DNA of 64,000 nt from assembly GCF_016086655.4 (NCBI RefSeq), contig NC_052134.2, positions 33,107,971 through 33,171,970 of the forward strand, written 5' to 3'. This stretch comes from Lepeophtheirus salmonis (lineage: Eukaryota > Arthropoda > Copepoda > Siphonostomatoida > Caligidae). Below are positions 10,616 to 21,977 of the stretch, piece after piece. A program made the translations under genes and the position numbers. The notes under the pieces were generated by a model that was not told where the DNA came from, made no database searches, and worked only from the letters and a program-made list of their open reading frames with translations. Position 1 is the first letter of the stretch; every line of letters starts with the position of its first letter.

Positions 10616-13313
10616 AATTACAATAAATATCTACGTCGCTTATTTATATCGAAAGCCGAAGAAGCAGAGGAAGATGAAGTAGACTACGATTTTGAGTGTG
10701 AGGAATTTATTGAGAGAAGTGTTAATTTTGAGAATTGCTCACTAAGAAATCGCGTTACGATTCTACATCAGCTCTGTGAATTCCGACTGGATGGAGAGGA
10801 TGTGAGTGATAAAGTCAAGAATCTAGAAGCTTCAAGTCTACGGGTCGAGCCCCTTGGAAAGGATTCTGAAGGATTCACATATTGGTATTTCTACGGGACA
10901 AGGTAATATATATATATATATTATAAATAGCTGTCAATTGATTTTCTCTATTTACAGACTCTACAAAGAGGCAAGCACAACTACTGCTCCATCTTCTCTG
11001 AGTTTGAAGTCTCCATCATCCTCTGAGGATAAGAAAAGACGCAAGGAGAAGGATAAGAAGAAACGCAAAAAGAAAGAGAAAAAGAAGAAAAAAAAGAAGA
11101 ATTCGCATTCCTCTTCAGATGATGACAACTATGCTGACAGCACGCCGTCCCCTCCTACATGGTCTGTGGCTTGTCTCACTCTACAAGATTGGATTGATCT
11201 CACAAATAAAATGAGACATTCCAAAAAGAAACACGATAAGGATTTGTATATCACATTATCGGATAATTTCTTACCTGAAATAATTAAAATGTTTGCGGAT
11301 AAGGAGCGTGAGGAACGTAGAAGGCTCCAGCTACTTGCTCCTAAAAGGATGAGTAGTCGTATCGAAAGGAAGCGTGCGGAGCAGGAGGAAAAGGATCGGG
11401 TTCTGGCTGAAAAGGTATGTTTAATAAATTAACCCAGTAAAGACGATACTTGGTATTTAGAATAGTGAAAACCATTCCAAGGCATAATTTATCTATATAA
11501 GAAGTAAATGAGGGGGAGTTATGTAGGAAAAAAGTCATATAAAAAAAGCCCCTGGGACTCCTCAGCTAATTGAAATATATGATTTTGTAATCATAATTCA
11601 TATTTTGTGTCTGGAAAGTCATTTTCAAAAATCAAAGTTACTAAAATATTGTGGTATACAGTTTTAAAGAAATGTAATGCGTTAATTTAAGTTCGCAATT
11701 ATATGTGTCTACGATTGTAAAAATACTGCCTTGTTTTAGTACGAAGATGATCAGCAATTAGACGAAGACTATGATGAAAAAATCCTTGAGGATTGCGGGA
11801 AACGACGAAGTCGTAGGTTAAATGAAGATAATGCTGTTGAACGAAATAGATCTGAAAGGATGCGTCAAAGAGAGCAAATGAAAGAGTTACGAGAAAAGAA
11901 AATTGCTGAAAAAGAAGTCGCAAAAACATTTCCGAGAGAGGTTGAAACTCAGAAAATGAATCTAGAAATAAAGAAAGATGAACCTTTATCTCCTCAAATC
12001 GAAGGCGAAGATGATCTCAGTGATGTGAGTAACAGGAGTAAATTATGCCTTATGAATCTTCTCATATCATTATTTCCTCTTTAATTTTGTAGGTCTCCTT
12101 ACAATCATCTCCTATTATTAAGAAAACTCAAAAAACTTCTTCCAAGAGGAATAATATTTTCGATGACAATGTTAAACACAAAAAGATAAAGGTGGAAGAA
12201 GAGGAAGTTATAAAGGACGAAGAGAAGCTGGATGTGAAAAACTCCAATGACACTACCACTTCACCTAAAAAGCTTTCGAGAAAATCAAGTCCTGTAAAGA
12301 AGAGAGAATCTCTCAAAAGGAAGAAGCGCCTACCTAAATCTTCAGTAAGACCATCAAAGAGACACAAGTGGAAGTCCGACTCGTCCTCTAATGAGGATAA
12401 TGACAATGATGACGATCATGACTATAAAGAGGAAGATGAACTCGAGGACGACATGATTTCTGCCTCAAGTGAAGAGCCTCATCATTCAGAATCTAGTGCG
12501 GGTGAAGAACAACAAATTAAAGAGGTGATCAAACAAGAAGAAGAAAATGAAGCCGCAGATGAAACTTCTGAGAGCCCAAAGGTATCCAAGACAAGTTCAT
12601 TTGCAAATGCCCTTTTAAAAGTGGGTACAAAGTCCACACGGGATTCTAATTTAGATAAGACTATTCGAAAATCCCCGGGACGACTCCTTCAAACTGCTGG
12701 CCTTCAAAAGAGTGGAACTCTCTCTTCTTCCTCTTCTAAAGTGTTAAATGGGGATCGTCTTAATGGTGGGATCGGTATTAATGTGGTTAAGAACCATGAT
12801 AACAATGGCGAGGAGGATCTGGATGAAGATGAGGAACCAAAAATTTCTTTCAGTTTGTATGGCGGTCATTTACCTGTTGATATCGGTGGTTTTTCAAAGT
12901 CTCCTAGTGGAGACTCTTCCCCTGCCGAAAATCGTCTTTCCGGTCTCTCATCCTCATCCAGTGGGATTTCTCTTAAGAAAAAGGATGAGCCTGAAAGCCC
13001 TGTTCGTAAAGTCTTCTCCAATTGGGGTGGTGAATTTTTCAAGAAAAATCTAGACTATAGAGCCAACACCAATAAAATACTCGAGAAAATGAACCTCACA
13101 ACGGGGAGTGGGGGTGGTGTTGGTCCCAGTGGTCCTGGGAGTGGACCTCCACCTGGGAGTGGAGGGTCATCCGTGAACTCTTCTTCAAATCCTTCTCGTA
13201 AGGACTTCCTATCACCTTTCAAAAAAACTATAAATAATCAAACCAGTAATAATACTCCACCAGGTTCTGAGGAGAAGAAGCCACCTTCCATTAAGCCCTT
13301 GGGCTTTTCATGA
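10616..13313 (+). CDS. CECR2-like: CECR2-like chromatin remodelling factor, 3' exons (5' end missing)
   Basis: Four exons join in frame: 10616-10902, 10958-11414, 11740-12024 and 12093-13313 (stop TGA), about 749 residues. All three introns have GT..AG ends and compatible phases. Exon 1 contains LRVEPLGKDSEGFTYWYFYG, which closely matches the segment of vertebrate CECR2 (ISWI-partner, DDT/WHIM-type region) between its N-terminal domain and the lysine-rich linker. Exon 2 continues with RLYKEAS, a run of lysines, then WSVACLTLQDW and YITLSDNFLPEI, again in CECR2 order. Exons 3-4 are charged, serine-rich and probably disordered, with a basic coiled stretch (RMRQREQMKELREKK) and a C-terminal block WGGEFFKKNLDYRANTNKI that looks conserved. 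CECR2 is a nuclear scaffold of an ISWI remodelling complex. No bromodomain is visible before the stop, unlike vertebrate CECR2. The N-terminal exons were not found in the 10.6 kb upstream, so the gene probably begins before the window or in unrecognised exons. Confidence 0.82.
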
Positions 13314-14169
13314 TGAAACCATTATCAATAATAACAATAATTTGTAACAACAAAAATAATTCTACATTTCTACATTTTTGATAATATGTGATACTCTACT
13401 TACTACTACAAATTACTACTTCTATTGGTTCTGATTAAGTCCATCAGGTTTTTTGATGTAATATGTTGACTTTCCTTTCCCAATTAAGGCTCATGATGAA
13501 TAATCTCAAAGACACAATCATTTATGGTATACTTACATACATATGTTGTATGCATATGTATGTAGGAGAAGTCAAGTTCTTTATTTTTGTTGAGTCATAA
13601 TGTTATTTACAACCCTTTTTCCATTTTTTTTTTTTTTTTTTTTTTTTTTTGATTTTATGCCTTTAAAATTCATTATTTAAAATAATTATATTATTATTAT
13701 TCTGCCTGAAAATTTATCTATGCCACATAAAATTACTTCATGAAGGAAGATAGATGGATTACATTCTGATGGAGAGAAAAATTACTTTTTATTACTTATT
13801 ATAATAATTTATATTTATATAATTTGTATTAATCAGTATGTTTATCAACTCTATCTCTATGAATTGAGTTGTGTGTTTTTCGTACAAAGTGAATAAGTTT
13901 TTTTGTAATATGATTATAGAGAAAAGTCTGACACATTTTTTTAAATTTGTAAGTCATGTCAATTTTATTGCAACACAAAAGGATATAAAAGTACAAACAA
14001 AACCGCAATTTACACATCGTATAATATATTATATGGAATGTTTTTTTTATCGATAAATGAAGAAATTTAAAGTAAGTGCAGTCTTTGAGGCTTGGTTGTG
14101 TGACAAGGTCTTTTGAAAATTTGTGCAAAGGAACGAATCCACTTATTGGAGACTGGAAACAAAGGGATA
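13314..14169. other. Convergent intergenic gap with long poly-T tract
   Basis: This 0.86 kb gap lies between the stop codons of two convergently transcribed genes and should hold both 3' UTRs. It contains an uninterrupted T run of nearly 30 bases near 13623-13651. Short ORFs here are AT-rich and show no recognisable domain. No separate gene is seen. Confidence 0.6.
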
Positions 14170-17100
14170 TCATTTATTTGAATGGACATGAGTTACAACG
14201 CGTATAACAAAATTCCTACCCCATTTAATACCATACATTGTTGGACACGCTCCGTGTATCGTGAGTGTGTCCTCTTTACCATCAGAGTAAAGGTTAAACC
14301 AGAATACGGAGGATCCCTTTTTAGGATATACCAATTTGTTTATTTTGGTGAAGGCCGTTCCTCCACCATCCACATCACTCAACTAAGAAAATAAATATCA
14401 ACATCTTAAAGTTCATATTGTATATATTGAGTTGCATTACATAAAGCATCAATGTGGCTATTCTGTTACCGATGTAATCCTTTTTGGAGTTGATGAACTA
14501 AAGGGAAAGAATACAAACTATGTAAGTCCGTATACTCTTTACAGGATTCTCTAGACAAATTTACACGTTATTAAAGCAATTTTCTTCATGTCTTGAGAAA
14601 CATATTTGATATTGGATTTGACAATAATTTGATTTTAAAATGATTTCATAATATATCAAGGATCACATTTATTCTATGTGCCCCTCTAGCCTTTATTGTT
14701 TGTTCAAGGTGACTACGGAATGGCTGATTGGCTTTTACTAATTTATAAGCTGGGAGATATGCCTTGTAACTTCATAATAGGGCTTAGGACTTTGATGCCC
14801 TCATTTACAGGCCGAATCTAAATTATTTGAATCTGGGCAATTTTGGAGCAATGTTTGTAAGTCACAAAAGGAAGGAAACTTTACTTAAGACACTTAAAAA
14901 GGATCTCTTTGTTTATATATGAATTGGAGATTTTATTAGTATGTATATGCAGTCTCGGCAAGCACTTTGCCATAAAAAGGGTGTCTTACTATATCGACAG
15001 TGGTACAATTCGATTCTACTCCATTTTGATTAAACAAAGTGTTTCTGCGAAACTTTTAAATTTATAGTTAAAGCTCAAAGCTAACGAAGTACGTTTTATT
15101 TACTTATTATCAGTGATGGGCAAGCTAACTTATCTTTTTAAATAGTTAAGCTAAAGTTAATTATCACTTTATTTTTTAATAACTATTTGAGTTAAAGTTA
15201 ATTTCGATTTCTATAAAAATTAACTAGTTAAGTTTAAGTTAATTAACTTAAAAGAGTAATTTAAATTAAATAACTTAGCCTACCTTGGTTAAGTTAATGG
15301 TAATTTTGATATTAAAAAATAAATATTTAAGTTAAAGTGAATTGAGAGATTTATCAAGACTACATAATAAAGATTATTCTGTTGGTCTGGTTGGGATTTT
15401 TTCCACTTCCAATTGAATGATCAAGAAAAAAATACAGATAATTGATAACTACGGGAGGAGGCTAATGCGGAATTAAACACGTTGAACGACGTCTCTGTGG
15501 ATTTTCACTTAAACTTTAACTTGATCAAGTAAAGTTAAGATAATGCAGTTTAAAATATTAACTAGTTAAGTTAAAAGTTAATTTTGATGCAAAAAAAATT
15601 TAACTAGTTTAGTTATAATTAAAATAACGCTATTTAAATAATTAACTAGTTAACCTAAAAATTAATTAACCTAACTATTTAACTTATTTAAGGTAAGTTA
15701 ATTTACGTTAACTTGCCCAACTCTGCTTCTTATACATATTTATTTATAAACATGTAAATATAGTGTAAATCTATCTCGAAAACCCTGTACATACATAACT
15801 ACATCATAAATCTAATTATTTCTTACATTTTCCTGCGTTTTCAATGTATCCATATGAGGAAGAAATACTCCGCCTGGAGAATATAATCCAATCTGTAATA
15901 GGAATCTATATCAATGACTTAATTCACTCTTGAGTGTACAATTTAAAAACATGTAAATTGATATATTGAATTTTTTGAGATTATGAAATGTTTATACATA
16001 TAATTATAAATAAATATCATGTGTACGATTTGCAGTCCGAAAATGACAAGGCTGAACAATGAAATTATTAAGGAAGATGTCTAATTTGATGCCAATTCCT
16101 GTGTGAAAATATCTAAAGATTTATATAATTATCTCTGTACGATATTGGTGTTAATATTTTTGTAAAGTATGAAAATATTCTCAGGCTTTTGACGAGTTCC
16201 GAGAAAAAAGTAGGGTCTGTTAGTCTTACAATATCTTGAGAGGCATACTTCATTACTGAAGAAGCATACCTTATAACATAAAAATTCAACTCTTGATCTT
16301 TAAACAAGGGTAACTTATAATTTTTCCAAATTTAAAGTAAATTGGGTTCGAATATTTATGCATATTTCACTTGGTAACATTCTTAAGTACTTGAAAGAAT
16401 ATGACTTAGTTCACACACTAAATAAAATTTAGGGGAAGAAAAAGTATTGCACTATACAAGAGTTGAGGAGAGGGAGAGTTCAGCACCTAACATCCACCTT
16501 CGTAAGACTAGTGAAGACTAACCTGTGCATGCGCCGGTGGTGTGACAAATTCATTAATTAGCAAATACCAATCAATTCAAAAGCTCGGTCTAATATAGTC
16601 GGTAGAGACATGGAAACAAGCTATTCATATGCAATTAAGAAGTTTCAGGTTATAACCTTCAAGGCAAAAGTATTATTTTCTTGGATTAGTTAAGTGATTC
16701 AAGTGGTTTTTCTTCCGAGTGCCCATCAGTATAATTTATACTAGATGGTCTCAAACATGACTGGCAAGTATAATTAATGCATAATGTCTGAGATCTCAGT
16801 CTGGACCGAAATATCGCTCCAAATCAGTATTGAAAAAATCATTAAATCCGTACAGTGCAAAAAATTTATATGGCTCTTCTGGAGACTTATGATCCCAGAC
16901 CCGTCATTAGCTTCGAAAAATGTGAGCACTGCTATGACTTCATTAGTAAGGAAATATGGGTCCCACGGAGTCCGGATCTTAATCTTATCGATTATTTTGT
17001 CTGAGGCTAAGTTGAATCTAAAACAAATCGAACATATTATGCCATCAAGGACTCTCTGATTGCCTCTATCAAGGATACAATGACTAACATACCAAGGAAC

Positions 17101-20036
17101 GAACTCGTCAACGCCTGCTCCAGCATCCATCCCAAATCAAGGCCATGATTGATTTTGGAGGCAAATATATCACATTAGCTCTTTTTCAACATTTATATGT
17201 ACAATTCAAGCCATTTTTCTAGTAAATCCACTGAAAAATATCTTAACACCCTAAAATGCTATAATATTACATTATTAGGCAAATAATCGACTTAATTAAC
17301 ATTTAGTCATGCAACCTCACATTTCTTATTTATTAAGTATTCTAAAAAAAATAAAGAATTAATCTGAAAAAAATCAATTATAATTTATGTTTTGACGGCG
17401 ATTTTTTTGGTATAATATAAACCAATTGTAAAAAAATATGCATATTATGAAAGCGAAAAATGAGGGGATATACTTTTAAAAAAAATAGCAAAGTAGAAAA
17501 ACTAGGTGCAAATTAGAATAAAGAAAAAAATATCCCATCAAAAATGTAACAAGATAATTTATAAGGAATTACTCAATAAAAATGTAGTTCAATGAATTGG
17601 TGATAAAATTAATCTATCTTTGAATATTTCAAGAGTTCAGTCGAGTTTTGAAATAATATTTCGATCGAATTTGATTGATTTTCAGATAATTGTCGTCTTT
17701 AGTAAAATCGAGTTTTATTTTGATTCCAATAATAATCGCATCAAACACTAAAATGAATAATACATAATATGTACATACCTGATAAGGTTCAGATTCGATC
17801 ATGTATTGATCACTAAATGTGTTCGATATGCTAAGTTGCGAGACGGTGTCGAAATATTTTGATATTTTATTCAGATTTGGATAATCTTTATTATATAACC
17901 AGGCATTGGATTGCGTTCTAACGAAACTTGTCTATTTTATTGAAATGATAACGAATTTTGAATTAATATTATGATTAAAAACCGGTTTAAGGAAAGAGTC
18001 ACTTGTTCTATTCCCACTCTTAATTGGGCCCCTGCGCTTGATATAATTTGTAAATATATATCTGAGGAAGACATTTAAAAATAGAAAAGGCCCATTTTAA
18101 AAATATACTGAAATATTAAAATTATATATGTACATACGTTTTAAAAAAGGATAAAGAAAGCTTGGCCTTTTATAAAAAAGTAATTCGAAAAATTAAAAAG
18201 AATCTTCTTCCTATTTCGTTTTTTACATGTCCCAAGTAGACACGATTTTTATTACTATTTATCTTTGTCCCAAGCTCCGCTCACGCTAAAACCGGCCCTG
18301 ATTATAATATGTTTAAAACTTACTTTGGCCCCTTGCGTTGCTTCAATTTTTGATCTACGTATCTGTGATTTTTATAAGCATAGATAATCAGTGAATTATA
18401 CAATATGTCAATAATTAATCTAATGATTAATGAATATATAATTGCTGTTATCTAAATACAGCAATCCTGCCCTTACTTTGTTCATGCTCAACTCCTTAAT
18501 CTTATCAATCCAAGAGAAGGGAATAACATCGTGAATTTGAACTAATGTTGGACTCTCATTGAGAACCTCAATTTTGGCTGGTTGTAACAGTAAAAATGGG
18601 CTGGAAAAGTTCCTAACGTAGCATCGTTGCGAACGAGAAACGGATGTTTGTTTGATCCACTTCTAAAAAAAAAATGGATTAATTAAGCAATAACGTACGA
18701 TATTTGAAATTATTTTGACTTTCTACTATGGAGCCTTAGTTACTTACTGGCTCTTCACCACGGCATATCGAAAAAAATCTCTGGACGAAAGAAAACTATG
18801 ATTTGCAAAGTTATTAAAGTGTTCTTTTTCCAATTTCTTCATTTCTTTGGAAGTCATGTTCCTATTTCCATTAAACTTTTGAACAAAAAATTCCTCATTT
18901 GGATTTATAAGCTCCTCATCTTGACCTTCCCATTGTTCTTGAAAGCTTTCATCATGCTATTAGAGTACGCTATTTTGAGTAAATCTTTTGAAATCAATCA
19001 AAACTGTAAAAGCCTTACCTCGTCCTGAATCTCGAACAGAAGAGTCCTAATTTCCTCAATGAATGCATCTTTCGAATCATTTTCGACGCTTAGTCTACAA
19101 TTACGGGAATCTTTATAAAATAGATATGATCATGTGTAGTCAATTGTAAAAAAAAAAAAAAATCACTTAGTAATTGAGAATGACCTTAAAGTACTTTCCA
19201 TCCATGTTATTGCCAAAGCATACTCAACGCCATGATCACTATTTGTTCTATCTACTCCGTAATACAAGATTTTAACAATTTCATAGAGTTCTTCAGCTGA
19301 AAGCCTTGCATTTGTCTGCCGAGCTCCGAGTCTGCCCATTGCCATATCATAGGGATCTAGTTCATAAACCCATTGAATCCTTATCAATGCAAACGCAACT
19401 CCAACCAAATTTTCTCGTGATATATCCTTGATTTGGGGGAATCGAGGAAACCCTTTGTTACTTGAGGAAGACCAGGCTCCTTGAATAGATAAAAACAAAA
19501 TAATTATCATATCACAGAATACATGGGCATTTTTATTTGGATAAAGAATGAATAATGGGCAGTTAAACAATTTAGAGAGGAACCCACTTTTTTGATCTCA
19601 TTCAGCTCTTTTGAAATACTGGGTAAAAGTATCAAAATTCGATAAAAGAGGGAAAATACATGGAGTGGATTAGCAACTAATCCCTCCATTCCAAAAGCTT
19701 CTTCTTCGTTTTTCTCTTGACTCTGAGTTCCAATCAAGCTCTCGAGTGTATTCTTGTTTAAATACCTACATATATTAATGGTTCATCAATGATGAAATAA
19801 TGATAGAAAATAAAGAAGATCAAATTCACATAAAAAAAGCAACACTGAAACACACACTTATTCAATAAGTTAAGATAGATGGGATTGTCCTGCGATATAT
19901 CATAGAGGGATTGGAGAAACACTTTTTCCTCTTTCATAATTCTGGAAATGGCAATTGGATTTGCAAAGAGATCCAATGCGTGTACCCTTAATTGTATCAA
20001 TATAAATATAAATATGAAAATTATCCAATTCTTCAT
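14170..20036 (-). CDS. P4HA-like: Prolyl 4-hydroxylase alpha subunit-like, ten exons
   Basis: Exons, 5' to 3': 19858-20036, about 19584-19765, 19167-19479, 19019-19094, 18748-18956, 18477-18662, 17779-17931, 15827-15892, 14441-14497 and 14170-14382. They sum to about 544 residues (vertebrate P4HA1 is about 534). The start codon opens a signal peptide (MKNWIIFIFIFILIQLRVHA), fitting the ER lumen. Exons 2-4 resemble the P4Ha_N substrate-binding region (NPLHVFSLFYRI, LVGVAFALIRIQ). Exon 5 ends in ICRGEEP, the family's CRGE motif. Exon 6 carries RCYVRNFSSPFLLLQPAKIE and exon 7 VRTQSNAWL. The iron ligands are visible as H-M-D in FLPHMDT (exon 8) and the distal His in TIHGACP; the 2-oxoglutarate lysine is in YGIKWGRN (last exon). 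The family hydroxylates proline in collagen-like chains and pairs with protein disulfide isomerase. Exon 5 carries a one-base frameshift, the segment between exons 6 and 7 looks about 18 residues short, and the donor of exon 2 is uncertain. Confidence 0.8.
15113..15727. mobile_element. TTAACT-rich foldback/MITE element inside a P4HA intron
   Basis: The element opens with GATGGGCAAGCTAACTTA and closes with TAACTTGCCCAACTC, an imperfect inverted repeat. The interior is built from many degenerate copies of AACTAGTTAAGTTAAA-like words on both strands, so almost any part can pair with another. It has no coding capacity. It lies in the intron between the exon ending at 14497 and the exon starting at 15827, so it should be removed by splicing. 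Confidence 0.65.
16784..17165 (+). pseudogene. Tc1/mariner transposase C-terminal relic
   Basis: Reading across two frames on the plus strand gives a decayed DDE-transposase tail: SPDLNLIDYFV, then VESKTNRTYYAIKDSL, IASIKDTMTNIPRNELVNAC and a final segment matching the usual C-terminus of this group. Frameshifts and stops interrupt it, and no N-terminal or first catalytic Asp region is present. It lies inside a long intron of the minus-strand P4HA-like gene and is antisense to it. Confidence 0.7.
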
Positions 20037-20589
20037 TTTGATAGATGGTTAGAAAATAACTAACTGTATGATGTATAGTTATGTATAGAAAGACGACATC
20101 AAAAATACAACAGGTGGATTCAAGTGCTATGAAAGTTGAACATGATATAAATGTGGCTTCAGTCCCTGATTCATTTGTTTATTTTGAGACTAAGAATGTG
20201 TAATTGTGCAAACTGTTATATTCGTCATCTTTTTACATTTTGTAATTGAGTGTGGAAAGGGTAATATTTACAAATACTACTCCATGAGCCACTGTATCCG
20301 TCCACATTGGGGACACAAAAGCAAGTAAAAATTAAGTCTGGATTACATTTTTATTCTTCAACAAATTATCATCAATTTCTATCAAGGAATTAATCCCATG
20401 AGGACACTGCAAATTGCAATTAAAGTAGCAAAAGTTTATCGTCATACTAAAAGAATTAGAAACTGATAGATTCTACATGAAAGAGCCTATCCGGATCAAA
20501 CTATGTATCAAAAGCAAGCCTATGAAAATTTTAAGCTATAGTTCACATTCTTGGGTATTTCAACTTATCCCAGAAAATTTGAAAAAGAA

Positions 20590-21075
20590 TACACATGGGC
20601 AGTGATGAAAATCCAATGTAGAATAGGCATGTTAAAAAAAAAAAACGGAAATTAAACATTGTAGCCCTGACTATTGCAAGAATATTTTGGAGGAGAGAAA
20701 GAATAATGCTCATGACGTTTCATTAAATCAGCTGTGAAAAAGGGAGTAAGGCGAAAAGGATATAAGCAAGGAAATTTACGAGAATTACTCTGATGTCGAT
20801 CCCCAATTCTACTCGTAGTCCAACAAGGACTTACAATTGTAACTCCGGAGCAAATCCTCAGAGTTATGCTCCATCTTTTATGGGCACAAACGAATGTTCA
20901 ATCAGGATTGGACTATAATTGAATCTATTTAGGAAAGGATTTTCACTAATCAGGAGTGGAATAATAATGACAACTGCTGAGGAAAAGAAAATTCATTCTT
21001 CGGATTACCAATTCCAAAAAAACGGGCCATCTAAATAATACACCGGATTTTCATATGCACACCACAATGCACATG
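20590..21075 (+). repeat. Dispersed repeat family B, copy 2
   Basis: This stretch, starting near TGTAGAATAGGCATG, is closely similar to 40385-40835 over nearly its whole length and more loosely to 21455-21740. The first 200 bases of the window hold a reversed copy. Shared landmarks are CTCATGACG, ATCAGCTGTGA, AAAAGGATATAA and GTCCAACAAGGACTT. No ORF is conserved among copies, so it is most likely a non-autonomous mobile element. Confidence 0.7.
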
Positions 21076-21454
21076 CCTCGGACAGTAGCAGAGTTGCCAG
21101 GGATGTCAGCGTTCTACGTCCCTTCCTTTGATGAATATTTTATACGGTGCTACTAGTATGAGGGGTTTTCAAATAATAAAAATTAAAAAAAAATTTTTTT
21201 TTCTAAAATAATAAGATTTGTAATTTATTTTCTTTAAAACAAAATAAGATTCAAAATTAAAAAAAAAATTAAAATCAGTCGCCATGAGGTGTCAAAAAAG
21301 AAGATTTGAAATTTATTTTCTGGACAAAAAGGTGGCCAAGTCTATCCAACTGTGGTTATTGCTCTTCATTGATAGACGGGGAGTAGTTCGTGGCCAAGGG
21401 ATACGGAATCAAAGGTGTAGGCCTAATTTGATAGAAAGGATGTCACATACTATA

Positions 21455-21740
21455 AAATTTTTCATATGTTCAAAAAAACAACAACCGAAAATAAACATGG
21501 TAGCCCCTACAATTTGAAGAAATTCTTACAGGGGAACAGCTTAGCTGTTATGAAGTATCATTATATCAGCTACAAGCGCCTGTGGTGAAAAGTAAGGGAT
21601 AGATGAAAATAAGCAAGGTCTTAGGTAAGAATTACTCTTATGTCGATCCTCAATTCTACTCTGAGTCTAATAAGGACTTATAAAATTATAACTCCTTAGA
21701 GTTAATCTCCATCTTTTATGAAGATACACTAATTCTTACT
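21455..21740 (+). repeat. Dispersed repeat family B, partial copy 3
   Basis: A shorter, more diverged copy of the repeat at 20590-21075, in the same orientation and about 0.9 kb downstream. It retains AATTACTCT, ATGTCGATC and TAAGGACTTA blocks. It lies about 240 bases downstream of the AASS stop codon and could fall within that gene's 3' transcript. Confidence 0.6.
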
Positions 21741-21977
21741 TTTATCCCTCAAGACCAGTCTTTATCCAATGGATATATTCGAAGAAAAGTTGACAAAAAG
21801 TATAATTTTTTGTAGAATAATTGGTATCGTATCATTCCATATTAGGTTATTCCTAATATGTGGTGTCCCAAGACACTCAGAACTCAGATGGTAATTGATT
21901 TTAAATGCTTCAATAGGGTTATTATTGATATGTGATAAGGAATACAAATATATATTTAAATAATAAAAATAAAAAGT

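Noticed and set aside
12128..12406. Reverse-strand ORF opposite the CECR2-like last exon
   Set aside because: Shadow frame of a Ser/Glu-rich coding exon; the sense frame is supported by splicing and homology.
13829..14173. Reverse ORF just beyond the P4HA stop
   Set aside because: It is AT-biased, lies in the likely 3' UTR, and shows no domain.
16113..16307. Reverse ORF considered as an extra P4HA exon
   Set aside because: The exons at 17779-17931 and 15827-15892 already join in phase and cover the expected family sequence.
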